Assembly (NCBI GenBank): GCA_002890585.1
Contig: MIQB01000023.1
Span: 1-26,735 of the forward strand
DNA from: Tannerella sp. oral taxon 808
GTDB taxonomy: Bacteria > Bacteroidota > Bacteroidia > Bacteroidales > Tannerellaceae
Length of the DNA stretch: 26,735 nucleotides
Reading direction: 5' to 3'
The notes under the pieces were generated by a model. That model made no database searches and had not been told where the DNA came from. It was given only the letters and a program-made list of their open reading frames with translations. The position numbers were made by a program, and so were the translations under genes. Every line of letters starts with the position of its first letter. The first letter of the stretch is position 1. This document shows, piece by piece, positions 8,090 to 15,399 of this stretch.

Positions 8090-8977
8090 ATGAAGAATTT
8101 ATTACTCATCGCGGCCGCAGCAACATGCCTCACGGCCCCGATCATGGCGCAGGATGATGCGCCTCGCGACACCTCGTATTGGACACATAGCGGCGCCGCC
8201 TCGCTGACCTTCGGGCAGACCTCCTTCACCAACTGGGCAGCCGGTGGCGACAACTCCGTCTCCGTGCTGGCAGCCTTCGCCGGCAAATGGAACTACGCGA
8301 AGGACCGATGGATGTGGGACAACTCTGTCGACCTCGGCTACGGCCTCACCTATCAAGGCAGCGATCAGATCAAGAATGATGACCACATGGACCTGGCCAC
8401 GCGCCTCGGATACAAGGCCTCGGCGCTCTGGGCCTACGCCGCGGAGCTCAGCTTCAAGTCGCAGTTCGACAAGGGCTACAGCAAATATCCAGCAGAAGAC
8501 AGCGCCGAGTACATCTCCAAATTCATGGCGCCGGGCTACCTGCTCGGGTCGATCGGTATGACCTACACCCACCCGCGCGAAGACCTCAAGGTGCTACTCT
8601 CGCCCGTGTCTGAGAAGATGACCTTCGTCACCGACCGCCGCCTCTCCGACGAAGGCGCCTACGGCGTCGACAAGGGCGACCGCGTGCTGGCAGAGTTTGG
8701 CGCCCTCGTCAAGGGCACTTACTCGAAGAAGATCACCGAGAACATCCTTTTCAATACGGAAGTGTTGCTCACTTCAGCCTACAAATCGTTTGGTAAGATG
8801 GACGTGGACTGGAAGATGGCACTCGATTGGAAGCTGAACAAGTATTTCACCTTCAAGGCCAACACCTACCTGCTCTACGACGACGACATCCACTACATCG
8901 ACAAGAGCGGCACAAAGCATGGCCCGCGCGTGCAGTTCAAGGAAGTAATCGGGCTGGGCGTGGGATACATCTTCTGA
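8090..8977 (+). CDS. DUF3078 family outer-membrane protein
   Basis: A 295-residue exported protein. The signal peptide (MKNLLLIAAAATCLTAPIMA, cleaved before Q-D-D) follows directly from the Met at 8090. A longer frame to 7988 runs through the terminator region and is rejected. The motif SLTFGQTSFTNWAAGGDNS near the mature N-terminus is the hallmark I associate with Bacteroidota DUF3078. The rest alternates beta-strand-like segments (KWNYAKDRWMWDNSVDLGYG, TFKANTYLLYDDD) and ends VIGLGVGYIF, a typical barrel C-terminus with terminal Phe. The molecular function of DUF3078 is not known to me. It is convergent with pyrC, separated by palindromic element copy 2. Confidence 0.85.
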   Translation: MKNLLLIAAAATCLTAPIMAQDDAPRDTSYWTHSGAASLTFGQTSFTNWAAGGDNSVSVLAAFAGKWNYAKDRWMWDNSVDLGYGLTYQGSDQIKNDDHMDLATRLGYKASALWAYAAELSFKSQFDKGYSKYPAEDSAEYISKFMAPGYLLGSIGMTYTHPREDLKVLLSPVSEKMTFVTDRRLSDEGAYGVDKGDRVLAEFGALVKGTYSKKITENILFNTEVLLTSAYKSFGKMDVDWKMALDWKLNKYFTFKANTYLLYDDDIHYIDKSGTKHGPRVQFKEVIGLGVGYIF

Positions 8978-8990
8978 GGTGAGGGGATTT

Positions 8991-9320
8991 ATCGTCAAGC
9001 GGAAATGGATCATTTGGGGTACCAAGCTGCGCCCCGAAGGGGCAATTCAACTCAGCCCAGGGTAGAGTGACGCCGAAGGCGGCGCGACACCCTGAGTGAG
9101 CGATGCCCACCTGATCTCCCCCCGCTCCCTCTGCAAGCCTCCTCCCGCCCTGTCCCCAGCAGGGTGGGAGGAGGCTTGCAGAGGGAGCGGGATTTTTTTG
9201 CGCCGTCTGAACCCAGGGCGTTGCCCTGGGCTAAGTTGAATTGCCCCTTCGGGGCGCACCGGGTACACCCTCAATCATTCATGAAACTATTCTTTCATGG
9301 AACCATTTCTGCTTGACTAT
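8991..9320. repeat. Long palindromic intergenic element, copy 2, with terminal inverted repeats
   Basis: The outer ends ATCGTCAAGCGGAAATGG (8991-9008) and CCATTTCTGCTTGACTAT (9303-9320) are inverted repeats matching at 16 of 18 positions. Inside, from about 9017 to 9270, is the same plan as at 1826-2110: outer arms GCCCCGAAGGGGCAATTCAA and its complement near 9234-9258, conserved GCCCAGGGT and GTGACGCCGAAGGCGG, and a long inner hairpin pairing CCCGCTCCCTCTGCAAGCCT near 9120 with its complement near 9170-9190. No target-site duplication or transposase was seen. It resembles a MITE-like or REP-like mobile palindrome and may also terminate the convergent genes. Confidence 0.8.
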
Positions 9321-9351
9321 ATCCTCTCCCACTCGGTTTTGACGATAAAAC

Positions 9352-9382
9352 AAAGGCGATCTTCATCATGAAGGTCGCCTTT
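9352..9382. terminator. Hairpin between convergent DUF3078 and pyrC genes
   Basis: AAAGGCGATCTTCA and TGAAGGTCGCCTTT pair around a short TCA loop with one mismatch, giving an A-rich 5' and T-rich 3' stem end on either strand. This is the shape of a bidirectional intrinsic terminator. The surrounding 9321-9536 is visibly less GC-rich than neighbouring DNA and holds no gene I can support. Confidence 0.5.
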
Positions 9383-9536
9383 GCCAATACTCCAAATGGT
9401 CTCTGGTATAGGAGATAAGGTATAAAGATTGTCTTGGTTATCTGGACGCAAAGAAGGGGCAAACTTGGCAGCCAGACAAACAATTTCAGTTGTTATACAA
9501 CATGTTTTTGAGGATCATCGGCCTCATCTTTTCCAC

Positions 9537-10877
9537 CTACCGACGCGCGAATTGCACCGCCATGCCACGCACATCCTCATTCACACGGCCATCGGCATAG
9601 GCCGGCCGGCCGTTGACGAAGGTCATGCAGACAGCGTGCCGAAACGTCTGCCCCTCCATCGGCGACCAGCCGCAGCGGTAGAGCAGATTGTCGCGCCTCA
9701 CCGTCCACGATGCCTCAGGGTCGATCAGCACGAGGTCGGCATAAAACCCCGGGCGGATGTAGCCGCGGCGATCGATGCGATAGCGTTCGGCGGGGTGGTG
9801 CGCCATCATTTCCACCACCCGTTCGCGCGTCAAGACGCCCTGCGCGGCCAGCTCGAGCATGGCCGGGAGTGAATGCTGCACCATCGGTCCGCCGGAGGCT
9901 GCTGTGAGGCAAGAGCCTTCCTTCTCGGCCAGCAGATGCGGCGCGTGATCGGTGGCGACGGTGTCGATGGCTCCGGTGATGAGGGCGTGGCGGAGCGCCG
10001 CGCGGTCGTTGGCCGATTTGATGGAGGGGTTCCACTTGATGCGGTTGCCATAGGTGGCGTAGTCGGCTGCGGTGAACCAAAGGTGATGCACGCAGACCTC
10101 GGCGGTGATCTTCTTCTCCGACAACGGGCGGCCGGTGGTGAAGAGCGATAGCTCGCGCTCGGTGGAGAGGTGGAGCACGTGCAGGCGGACGCCCATCTTG
10201 TCGGCCAGCTCGATGACGCGCGAGGAGGAGGCATAGCAGGCTTCGGCATCGCGGATCTTCGTGTGATAAAGCGGCGGCAGATCCTCGCCCATGAGGTCGA
10301 CGTAGTGCGCGCGGTTGCGCTGGATGATGGTTTCATCCTCGGCGTGGACGGCGATGAGCAGGTCGGTCTCGCTGAAGATGCGGCGAACGGTGTCGGCGTT
10401 CATGGCGCTGTTGCCGGTGGATGATCCGAGGAAGAGCTTCAGGCCGGGCACGCGGGTGGCGTCGAGGCGGCGGATCTCGTCGGCGTTGTTGTCCGATCCG
10501 CCGAAGTAGAAGGCGTAGTTGGCGACTGAGGTGTCGGCTGCGCGCTGCATCTTCCACTCCCACGCGCGCCGTGTGAGGGTCTTGGGGTTCGTGTTGGGCA
10601 TGTCCATAAAGGTGGTCACGCCGCCAGCCACGGCCGCGCGGCTTTCGGTAGCGATGGTGCCTTTGTGCGTCATGCCGGGCTCGCGGAAGTGCACATGTTC
10701 GTCGATCACGCCTGGCAGCAACCATTGTCCGCGGGCGTCGATCACTGTGGCGCCGTCTACGCGCGGCGCCTGACCTTCTTCGTAAACCGATGCGATAAAT
10801 GCGCCGTCGATCAGCACCGACCCGACGAACGCGCGCCCCTCGTTGATGATGAGGGCGTTTTGAATGAGTGTCTTCAT
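9537..10877 (-). CDS. pyrC: Dihydroorotase
   Basis: A 446-residue cytosolic amidohydrolase catalysing reversible ring closure of carbamoyl-aspartate to dihydroorotate in de novo pyrimidine synthesis. The zinc-binding HxH lies in DEHVHFREPG (H61, H63). The probable carboxylated lysine is K147 in GLKLFLGSSTGN, and the late Asp motif is TDHAPH with D310. The FREPG signature and the length fit the longer (class I) dihydroorotase type rather than the roughly 350-residue E. coli type. The start at 10877 is chosen because MKTLIQNALI is the usual family N-terminus; the longer frame to 10982 crosses a ten-G run. The glycosyltransferase gene upstream ends in its own terminator, so pyrC probably has a separate promoter within 10878-10960, though no TAnnTTTG box is visible there. 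The leader is rich in CTAC repeats. Confidence 0.95.
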   Translation of the reverse strand: MKTLIQNALIINEGRAFVGSVLIDGAFIASVYEEGQAPRVDGATVIDARGQWLLPGVIDEHVHFREPGMTHKGTIATESRAAVAGGVTTFMDMPNTNPKTLTRRAWEWKMQRAADTSVANYAFYFGGSDNNADEIRRLDATRVPGLKLFLGSSTGNSAMNADTVRRIFSETDLLIAVHAEDETIIQRNRAHYVDLMGEDLPPLYHTKIRDAEACYASSSRVIELADKMGVRLHVLHLSTERELSLFTTGRPLSEKKITAEVCVHHLWFTAADYATYGNRIKWNPSIKSANDRAALRHALITGAIDTVATDHAPHLLAEKEGSCLTAASGGPMVQHSLPAMLELAAQGVLTRERVVEMMAHHPAERYRIDRRGYIRPGFYADLVLIDPEASWTVRRDNLLYRCGWSPMEGQTFRHAVCMTFVNGRPAYADGRVNEDVRGMAVQFARR

Positions 10878-10960
10878 ATTTGAGTAGTAGGAGGTAGCAT
10901 AGGGGTAGTTAGGGTAAGTATAAGTGGTCAGAAGTAGCGGGGGGGGGGAATTATATGGGC

Positions 10961-11005
10961 AAAAAAAAGCGGGGGGCGTCATGTCGATTGATTATGCGCC
11001 CCCCG
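10961..11005 (-). terminator. Intrinsic terminator of the glycosyltransferase gene
   Basis: On the minus strand CGGGGGGCG (11005-10997) pairs perfectly with CGCCCCCCG (10978-10970) and is followed after two bases by T8 (10968-10961). It begins 22 nt after the glycosyltransferase stop. A nine-pair GC stem with a U8 tail is a textbook rho-independent terminator. Confidence 0.9.
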
Positions 11006-11026
11006 TTCTGTATGGGTCCTATTGGG

Positions 11027-11770
11027 TTATCTTTTCTTCTGCGGGTATTTCCGGAAGAATCCTTGCCACTTCAGCCTGAGCACGCCGAAGAGTGCCTCGC
11101 CGAAGATGGAGGAGTTCATTTTGGACGTCCCTAAGACGCGGTTGACGAACACGATGGGCACTTCCACGATCTTGAATCCGCAGCGGTGGGCGGTGTATTT
11201 CATTTCGATCTGGAAGGCGTAGCCCTTGAAACGGATCTTGTCGAGCTCGATCGTCTCGAGCACTTGCCGGCGGTAGCACTTGAAGCCGGCAGTGGTGTCG
11301 TGCACCTTGAGGCCGGTGACGAAGCGGACGTAGGCGGAGGCGTAATACGACATCAGCACACGCCCGAGCGGCCAGTTGACCACGTTCACGCCATTGCAGT
11401 AGCGCGACCCGACGGCCACATCGGCGCCCTCGTCGGTGCAGGCGGCGTAGAGCCGGAGCAGGTCTTGCGGGTTGTGGCTGAAGTCGGCGTCCATCTCGAA
11501 GACGAAGTCGTAGCCGTGCTCTATGGCCCACCGGAAGCCGCGGATGTAGGCCGTGCCGAGGCCCTGTTTGCCGCTGCGCTCCACGAGGTGCAGCCGGCCC
11601 GGGAATTCGCCTTGCAGGCGCTTGACGATGTCGGCCGTGCCGTCGGGCGAGCCGTCGTCGATGATGAGGATGTGGAACGCCTTCTCCAGGCCGAACACGG
11701 CGCGGATGATGTTTTCGATGTTCTCTTTCTCGTTGTACGTCGGGATGATGACGATGCTGTCCGTTTCCAT
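11027..11770 (-). CDS. Polyprenol-phosphate mannosyltransferase-like GT2 glycosyltransferase
   Basis: A 247-residue GT-A fold enzyme of family GT2, closest in pattern to dolichol/polyprenol monophosphomannose synthase. The N-terminal signature IIPTYNEKENI is at 8-18, DDGSPDGT at 38-45 (nucleotide binding) and the metal-binding DAD at 94-96 in FEMDADFSHNP. The motif GSRYCNG follows. There is no C-terminal membrane domain, so it resembles the soluble or peripheral DPM1-type catalytic subunit. It would transfer a hexose from a nucleotide sugar to a lipid carrier at the inner face of the cytoplasmic membrane. Sugar and acceptor are not certain. It has a -7 box at 11858 and a strong terminator, so it appears to be a single-gene transcript upstream of pyrC. 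Confidence 0.87.
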   Translation of the reverse strand: METDSIVIIPTYNEKENIENIIRAVFGLEKAFHILIIDDGSPDGTADIVKRLQGEFPGRLHLVERSGKQGLGTAYIRGFRWAIEHGYDFVFEMDADFSHNPQDLLRLYAACTDEGADVAVGSRYCNGVNVVNWPLGRVLMSYYASAYVRFVTGLKVHDTTAGFKCYRRQVLETIELDKIRFKGYAFQIEMKYTAHRCGFKIVEVPIVFVNRVLGTSKMNSSIFGEALFGVLRLKWQGFFRKYPQKKR

Positions 11771-11857
11771 ACGATGATGATTGTTTGCTGAAAATCTCTC
11801 CGTTCACACCGCGGAGGGATGTCCTTTTTCTTGTTTTACTCTTTGATTTTGGTGTGC

Positions 11858-11865
11858 CAAAAGTA
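11858..11865 (-). promoter_or_regulatory. Predicted -7 box for the glycosyltransferase gene
   Basis: TACTTTTG on the minus strand matches TAnnTTTG exactly, 88 nt before the start codon and about 70 nt from the near end of array B. The leader contains a short GC hairpin near 11801-11817. Confidence 0.5.
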
Positions 11866-11936
11866 GAAATTCACCCAAGGGCGACCGGAAAGGGCGCGCT
11901 GCGGCGGGCGCGACCCGGTCTCTATGCCATTCTCTG

Positions 11937-12213
11937 GCGATTTCATCGTAGAAACCCGGTTTCTAATCCGTTCTCGAGCGATTTCATCGCAGAAACCCGG
12001 TTTCTAATCCGTTCTCGAGCGATTTCATCGTAGAAACCCGGTTTCCGGAGCGTTCTCGGGCGATTTCATCGTAGAAACCCGGTTTCTAATCCGTTCTCGA
12101 GCGATTTCATCGCAGAAACCCGGTTTCCGGAGCGTTCTCGAGCGATTTCATCGTAGAAACCCGGTTTCTGATCCGTTCTCGAGCGATTTCATCGCAGAAA
12201 CCCGGTTTCTGAT
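11937..12213. repeat. Tandem array B: seven 41-bp units with AGAAACCCGGTTTCT palindrome
   Basis: GCGATTTCATCG recurs at 11937, 11978, 12019, 12060, 12101, 12142 and 12183, exactly every 41 bp. Each unit then carries AGAAACCCGGTTTCT, an inverted repeat of seven bases around one, changed at the last base in two units (GGTTTCC). CTCGAG or CTCGGG ends each unit. Conserved inter-palindrome sequence excludes CRISPR. The array lies between the glycosyltransferase promoter and the glyA terminator. Its sequence is unrelated to array A although the unit length is identical. Confidence 0.95.
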
Positions 12214-12234
12214 CCCGCATCGGCATGAACCACC

Positions 12235-12279
12235 AAAAAGAGTGGCATGCTCCCTCGACTGATGCGGGAAGCATGCCAC
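12235..12279 (-). terminator. Intrinsic terminator of glyA
   Basis: On the minus strand GTGGCATGC (12279-12271), with further pairing of CCC to GGG, forms a stem with GCATGCCAC (12250-12242). It is followed by a T5 tract (12239-12235). It lies about 40 nt downstream of the glyA stop. Confidence 0.85.
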
Positions 12280-12316
12280 AGAACCTATGATTAAAGAAAG
12301 CCCTGAGGGGCGGTAT

Positions 12317-13597
12317 TTACCATGCGAAGATGGGGTAGTCCTTCATCGTGCGGTTCACCTTCTCACGGACGGCAGCGATGGTGGTGTCGCTGGTCGGGGT
12401 GGAGAGCACCGTGTCGACCATCTCGACGATCTCGCCCATGAGCGGCTCCTTGGCGCCGCGGGTGGTGATGGCCGGTGTGCCGATGCGGATGCCGGAGGTC
12501 TGGAACGGCGAGCGGCTGTCGAAGGGCACCATGTTCTTGTTCACGGTGATGTCAGCAGCCACGAGCGCCTTCTCGGCCACCTTGCCGGTGAGGTCGGGGA
12601 ACTTCGTGCGCAGGTCGATGAGCATGCTGTGGTTGTCCGTTCCGCCGGAGATGATCTTGTAACCCTTGTCGACGAAGGCCTGCGCCATGACGGCTGCGTT
12701 CTTCTTCACCTGCGTCTGGTAGGTCTTGTATTCGGGTTGCAAGGCCTCTTCGAAGGCTACGGCCTTGGCGGCGATGACGTGCTCCAACGGCCCGCCCTGG
12801 ATGCCGGGGAAGACGGCCGAGTCGAGCAGCTGCGACATCTTCTTCACCTCGCCCTTGGGTGTCTTCTTGCCCCACGGATTCTCGAAGTCCTTGCCGAGGA
12901 GGATGACGCCGCCACGCGGTCCGCGCAGGGTCTTGTGCGTTGTGGAGGTGACGATGTGTGCATACTCCAGCGGGTTGTTCAGGAGGCCAGCGGCGATGAG
13001 TCCGGCGGGGTGCGCCATGTCGATCATGAGGATGGCTCCGATCTTATCGGCGATCTCGCGCATGCGCTTGTAGTCCCACTCGCGGGAGTAAGCTGATGCA
13101 CCTCCGATGATCATTTTGGGGCGCTCACGCAGGGCCACTTCCTCCATCTGGTCGTAATCCACACGTCCGGTTTCTTCCTTCACGTTGTACTCTAAGGCGT
13201 GGTAGAGGATGCCGGAGCTGTTGACGGGCGAACCGTGCGAGAGGTGCCCACCGTGCGAGAGGTTGAGGCCGAGGAAGGTGTCGCCGGCATTGAGCACGGC
13301 CAGGAAGACGGCGGCGTTGGCCTGCGCGCCAGAGTGCGGCTGCACATTGACCCATTCAGCATGGAAGAGCTTCTTCAGCCTTTCGATGGCCAGTGTCTCG
13401 CTCTCGTCCACCACCTCGCAACCGCCGTAGTAGCGCTTGCCGGGGTAGCCTTCGGCGTACTTGTTTGTCAGGCAGCTGCCCATGGCCTGCATGACTTCGT
13501 CGCTTACGAAGTTTTCTGATGCGATCAGCTCGATGCCTTTCAGCTGGCGTTGATGTTCGCGTTCGATGATCTCGAAGATTACATTGTCTCGTTTCAT
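12317..13597 (-). CDS. glyA: Serine hydroxymethyltransferase
   Basis: A 426-residue cytosolic PLP enzyme interconverting serine plus tetrahydrofolate with glycine plus methylene-tetrahydrofolate, the main source of one-carbon units. Family motifs are clear: ELIASENF near the N-terminus, NKYAEGYPGKRYYGG, NVQPHSGAQAN, and the PLP-binding lysine K222 in VTSTTHKTLRGPRGG. The length equals that of typical bacterial SHMT. The start at 13597 (MKRDNVIFEIIERE) is chosen because the upstream extension to 13690 has no family similarity. A strong terminator follows. The upstream gap 13598-13821 shows only a near-match -7 box and a small hairpin near 13766-13785, with no extra gene. Confidence 0.97.
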   Translation of the reverse strand: MKRDNVIFEIIEREHQRQLKGIELIASENFVSDEVMQAMGSCLTNKYAEGYPGKRYYGGCEVVDESETLAIERLKKLFHAEWVNVQPHSGAQANAAVFLAVLNAGDTFLGLNLSHGGHLSHGSPVNSSGILYHALEYNVKEETGRVDYDQMEEVALRERPKMIIGGASAYSREWDYKRMREIADKIGAILMIDMAHPAGLIAAGLLNNPLEYAHIVTSTTHKTLRGPRGGVILLGKDFENPWGKKTPKGEVKKMSQLLDSAVFPGIQGGPLEHVIAAKAVAFEEALQPEYKTYQTQVKKNAAVMAQAFVDKGYKIISGGTDNHSMLIDLRTKFPDLTGKVAEKALVAADITVNKNMVPFDSRSPFQTSGIRIGTPAITTRGAKEPLMGEIVEMVDTVLSTPTSDTTIAAVREKVNRTMKDYPIFAW

Positions 13598-13660
13598 TTT
13601 TGGAATACTGTTTTTGAGGATTAGTGTCTTCTCTGTGTGTCTCTGATTTATTAACGGGCG

Positions 13661-13668
13661 TAAAAGTA
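13661..13668 (-). promoter_or_regulatory. Candidate -7 box for glyA
   Basis: TACTTTTA on the minus strand matches TAnnTTTG at all but the last base and lies 64 nt before the glyA start. The match is weaker than at the other promoters in this window. Confidence 0.3.
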
Positions 13669-13821
13669 CCCCGATTTTGAGATCCACCACCTTGGGGCCA
13701 ATGGCGCGGGTGGGGCGTCCTTGATTACTCCGTCAGGGGGGGAGGGGCGGGTGGTGGGGCCTGCGTATGCCAGCATGCAGACGGAGGCGCGCCGGATGTG
13801 TATATATATAGGTATAAGCGA

Positions 13822-14070
13822 TCAGTGGATTTCCTCGTAATCCACGTACTCCCCTTCGTTGTCGGAAAAGACTTTCTTCTTGCGGGGTGCGGACTCGTCT
13901 TCTTCGATATATGTACGCGACGAGCTGGTGGCCGACCGGCTGCTTCCGGATGGAGCCTCGCGGCGGCGATTGCTGGGGAAGAACGACCGGAAGATGCGCA
14001 GCACCGAGACGCCAAGCACCAAGAAGAGGAACACGAGGAAGAAAAGGAGGTAGAGGAAAAACGTAAACAT
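13822..14070 (-). CDS. DUF4834 family small membrane protein
   Basis: An 82-residue protein with one N-terminal membrane segment (FTFFLYLLFFLVFLFLVLGV, residues 2-21) and a hydrophilic Ser/Arg-rich linker. It ends in the conserved acidic tail KKVFSDNEGEYVDYEEI. That tail and the very hydrophobic start match Bacteroidota DUF4834, for which I know no function. The membrane segment with a following positive RRR at 35-37 suggests a cytoplasmic C-terminal tail. The gene is transcribed divergently from aqpZ with mirror-image promoters, and no partner gene follows closely (glyA starts 225 nt further on). The other overlapping frames across this region lack family features and are treated as shadows. 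Confidence 0.75.
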   Translation of the reverse strand: MFTFFLYLLFFLVFLFLVLGVSVLRIFRSFFPSNRRREAPSGSSRSATSSSRTYIEEDESAPRKKKVFSDNEGEYVDYEEIH

Positions 14071-14096
14071 GATTCAACTGGGTTTTTTGTAGGCGC

Positions 14097-14195
14097 CAAA
14101 TGTAGAGGGATGCGCCACACCCCCAAAGAGGCAGGCCCTCGGCGTAACAGTATTCTGGCATGCCCCCAAGCGGGTGGAGAATCGCTCTACATTTG
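14097..14195. promoter_or_regulatory. Divergent promoter pair for DUF4834 and aqpZ with inverted -7 boxes
   Basis: CAAATGTAGAG (14097-14107) and CTCTACATTTG (14185-14195) are perfect 11-bp inverted copies. Read on their own strands, each contains TACATTTG, an exact -7 consensus: the left one for DUF4834 (27 nt before its start) and the right one for aqpZ (35 nt before its start). The symmetry could reflect shared regulation or chance similarity of two promoters. Confidence 0.6.
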
Positions 14196-14229
14196 CGGGC
14201 GATTCAAAACTATTAACAAGTAGTGCATT

Positions 14230-14922
14230 ATGAAAAAGTATTTAGCTGAAATGATCGGCACGATGGTGCTGGTCTTGGTGGGCTGCGGCGCGGCTGTGAG
14301 CCTGAACTGCTCGTCGGACTGTGCGGACACGGCCAACGCGAGCACGGTGATCGGTACAGCGATGGCCTTTGGCATTTCCGTCGTGGCGATGGCTTACACC
14401 ATTGGAGGGATCTCCGGGTGCCACATCAATCCCGCCATCACGCTGGGAATGCTGCTGAGTGGGCGGATAAGCGGTAAGGATGCGGGCATGTACATGCTGT
14501 TTCAAACGATCGGCGCCATCATCGGGGCGTGCGTGCTGTGGCTACTGACGTCGGGCACGGAATCGCTCTCAGGCACGGGGGCCAACGACTTGCAGGGCGG
14601 TGTCTCCGTGATGAGCGGACTGCTGGCTGAGGTCTTCTTTACGTGCGTCTTCGTGCTTGTTGTGCTCGGCGCCACGTCGCGGACTAACGGTGCCACGTCG
14701 GGCTTGGCGGGTCTGGCTATTGGGCTCTCGCTCGTGATCGTTCACCTCTGCTGCATCCGTTACACGGGCACGTCAGTCAATCCGGCGCGCTCCATTGGCC
14801 CGGCGCTCTTCCAAGGCGGATCGGCGCTTAGCAACTTATGGATCTTCATTGTGGGGCCATTCATCGGTGCAGCGTGCGCCTCAGGTGTGTGGGCTGTTAT
14901 TAATCCCAATAAGGGTGAATGA
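14230..14922 (+). CDS. aqpZ: Aquaporin Z-type water channel
   Basis: A 230-residue MIP-family inner-membrane channel with six predicted membrane helices and both half-helix NPA motifs: HINPAIT (N67-A69) and SVNPARS (N184-A186). Counting against E. coli AqpZ, the selectivity filter reads F47, H172, T181, R187, equivalent to its F43, H174, T183, R189. That points to a water-selective channel rather than a glycerol facilitator. An extra-long first loop carries NCSSDC (26-31), possibly a disulfide or metal pair, not typical of E. coli AqpZ. It has its own promoter and a terminator downstream, so it is probably monocistronic. The ATG at 14230 begins the usual MKKYLAEMIGT N-terminus. Confidence 0.94.
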   Translation: MKKYLAEMIGTMVLVLVGCGAAVSLNCSSDCADTANASTVIGTAMAFGISVVAMAYTIGGISGCHINPAITLGMLLSGRISGKDAGMYMLFQTIGAIIGACVLWLLTSGTESLSGTGANDLQGGVSVMSGLLAEVFFTCVFVLVVLGATSRTNGATSGLAGLAIGLSLVIVHLCCIRYTGTSVNPARSIGPALFQGGSALSNLWIFIVGPFIGAACASGVWAVINPNKGE

Positions 14923-14957
14923 AGGAAAGCGACTGAAAGCTGACGAGTGAATGTCAT

Positions 14958-14993
14958 AGCCCCGGCATACGATAAGGTGTGTCGGGGCTTTTT
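14958..14993 (+). terminator. Intrinsic terminator of aqpZ
   Basis: AGCCCCG (14958-14964) pairs with CGGGGCT (14983-14989) and runs into T5 (14989-14993). It is about 35 nt after the aqpZ stop. A nine-G run follows directly (14997-15005). Confidence 0.8.
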
Positions 14994-15019
14994 GTCGGGG
15001 GGGGGTGGAGCCGTGAGGA

Positions 15020-15298
15020 AAGCTGGCGCACCAGCTTATCGAAGCTCGCATACCAGCTTACCGGAGCTCACGTGTCAGCTTGCCAAAGCTCGCGCACCAG
15101 CTTACCGAAGCTCGCGCACCAGCTTACTGGAGCTCGTGCACCAGCTTACCGAAGCTCGCATACCAGCTTACTAGAGCTCGCGTGTCAGCTTGCCGAAGCT
15201 CGTGCACCAGCTTACCGAAGCTCACGTGTCAGCTTGTTGAAGCTCGCGCACCAGCTTACCGGAGCTCACGTGTCAGCTTGCCAAAGCTCACGCACCAG
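15020..15298. repeat. Tandem array C: about 13 units of 22 bp
   Basis: Units resemble CACCAGCTTACCGAAGCTCG and recur every 22 bp. Each contains AGCTT-NNNN-RAGCT, a small inverted repeat with a four-base loop. Two sub-variants alternate irregularly: GCACCAGCTTACC and GTGTCAGCTTGCC. Because 22 is not a multiple of three, all three plus-strand frames translate to similar 22-residue repeats; this is not a gene. It lies between the aqpZ terminator and the promoter of the SpoIIM gene train. Confidence 0.95.
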
Positions 15299-15361
15299 TA
15301 AAATTCAGTGGCACGCGGGATGGGGATTTTGACGCACCCAAATGAAAGTCGATCGCCTGTA

Positions 15362-15369
15362 TACTTTTG
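15362..15369 (+). promoter_or_regulatory. Predicted -7 box for the SpoIIM-MoxR-DUF58 gene train
   Basis: TACTTTTG is an exact TAnnTTTG match about 65 nt beyond array C. Transcription would start near 15375, which excludes the TTG at 15367 as start codon and supports the GTG at 15400. Confidence 0.55.
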
Positions 15370-15399
15370 CCCGCGTTTGATCAAGACGATTTTGTACCC

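Noticed and set aside
9295..9483. 62-codon minus-strand frame in the less GC-rich gap before pyrC
   Set aside because: It reads through the terminal repeat of element copy 2 and the terminator-like hairpin and has no family features; I cannot support it as a gene.
13733..14161. Alternative frames of 133-142 codons overlapping the DUF4834 gene
   Set aside because: They are Pro/Ser/Arg-rich without motifs, while the 82-residue frame has a membrane helix, the conserved acidic tail and a -7 box at the right distance.
14947..15332. Plus-strand repeat proteins (APAYRSS...QLTEAR)
   Set aside because: A 22-bp repeat read in all three frames gives the same 22-residue pattern; there is no plausible start, signal or family.
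15367..15399. TTG at 15367 as start of the SpoIIM protein
   Set aside because: It overlaps the predicted -7 box and adds eleven residues with no family similarity; the GTG at 15400 gives the usual N-terminus.
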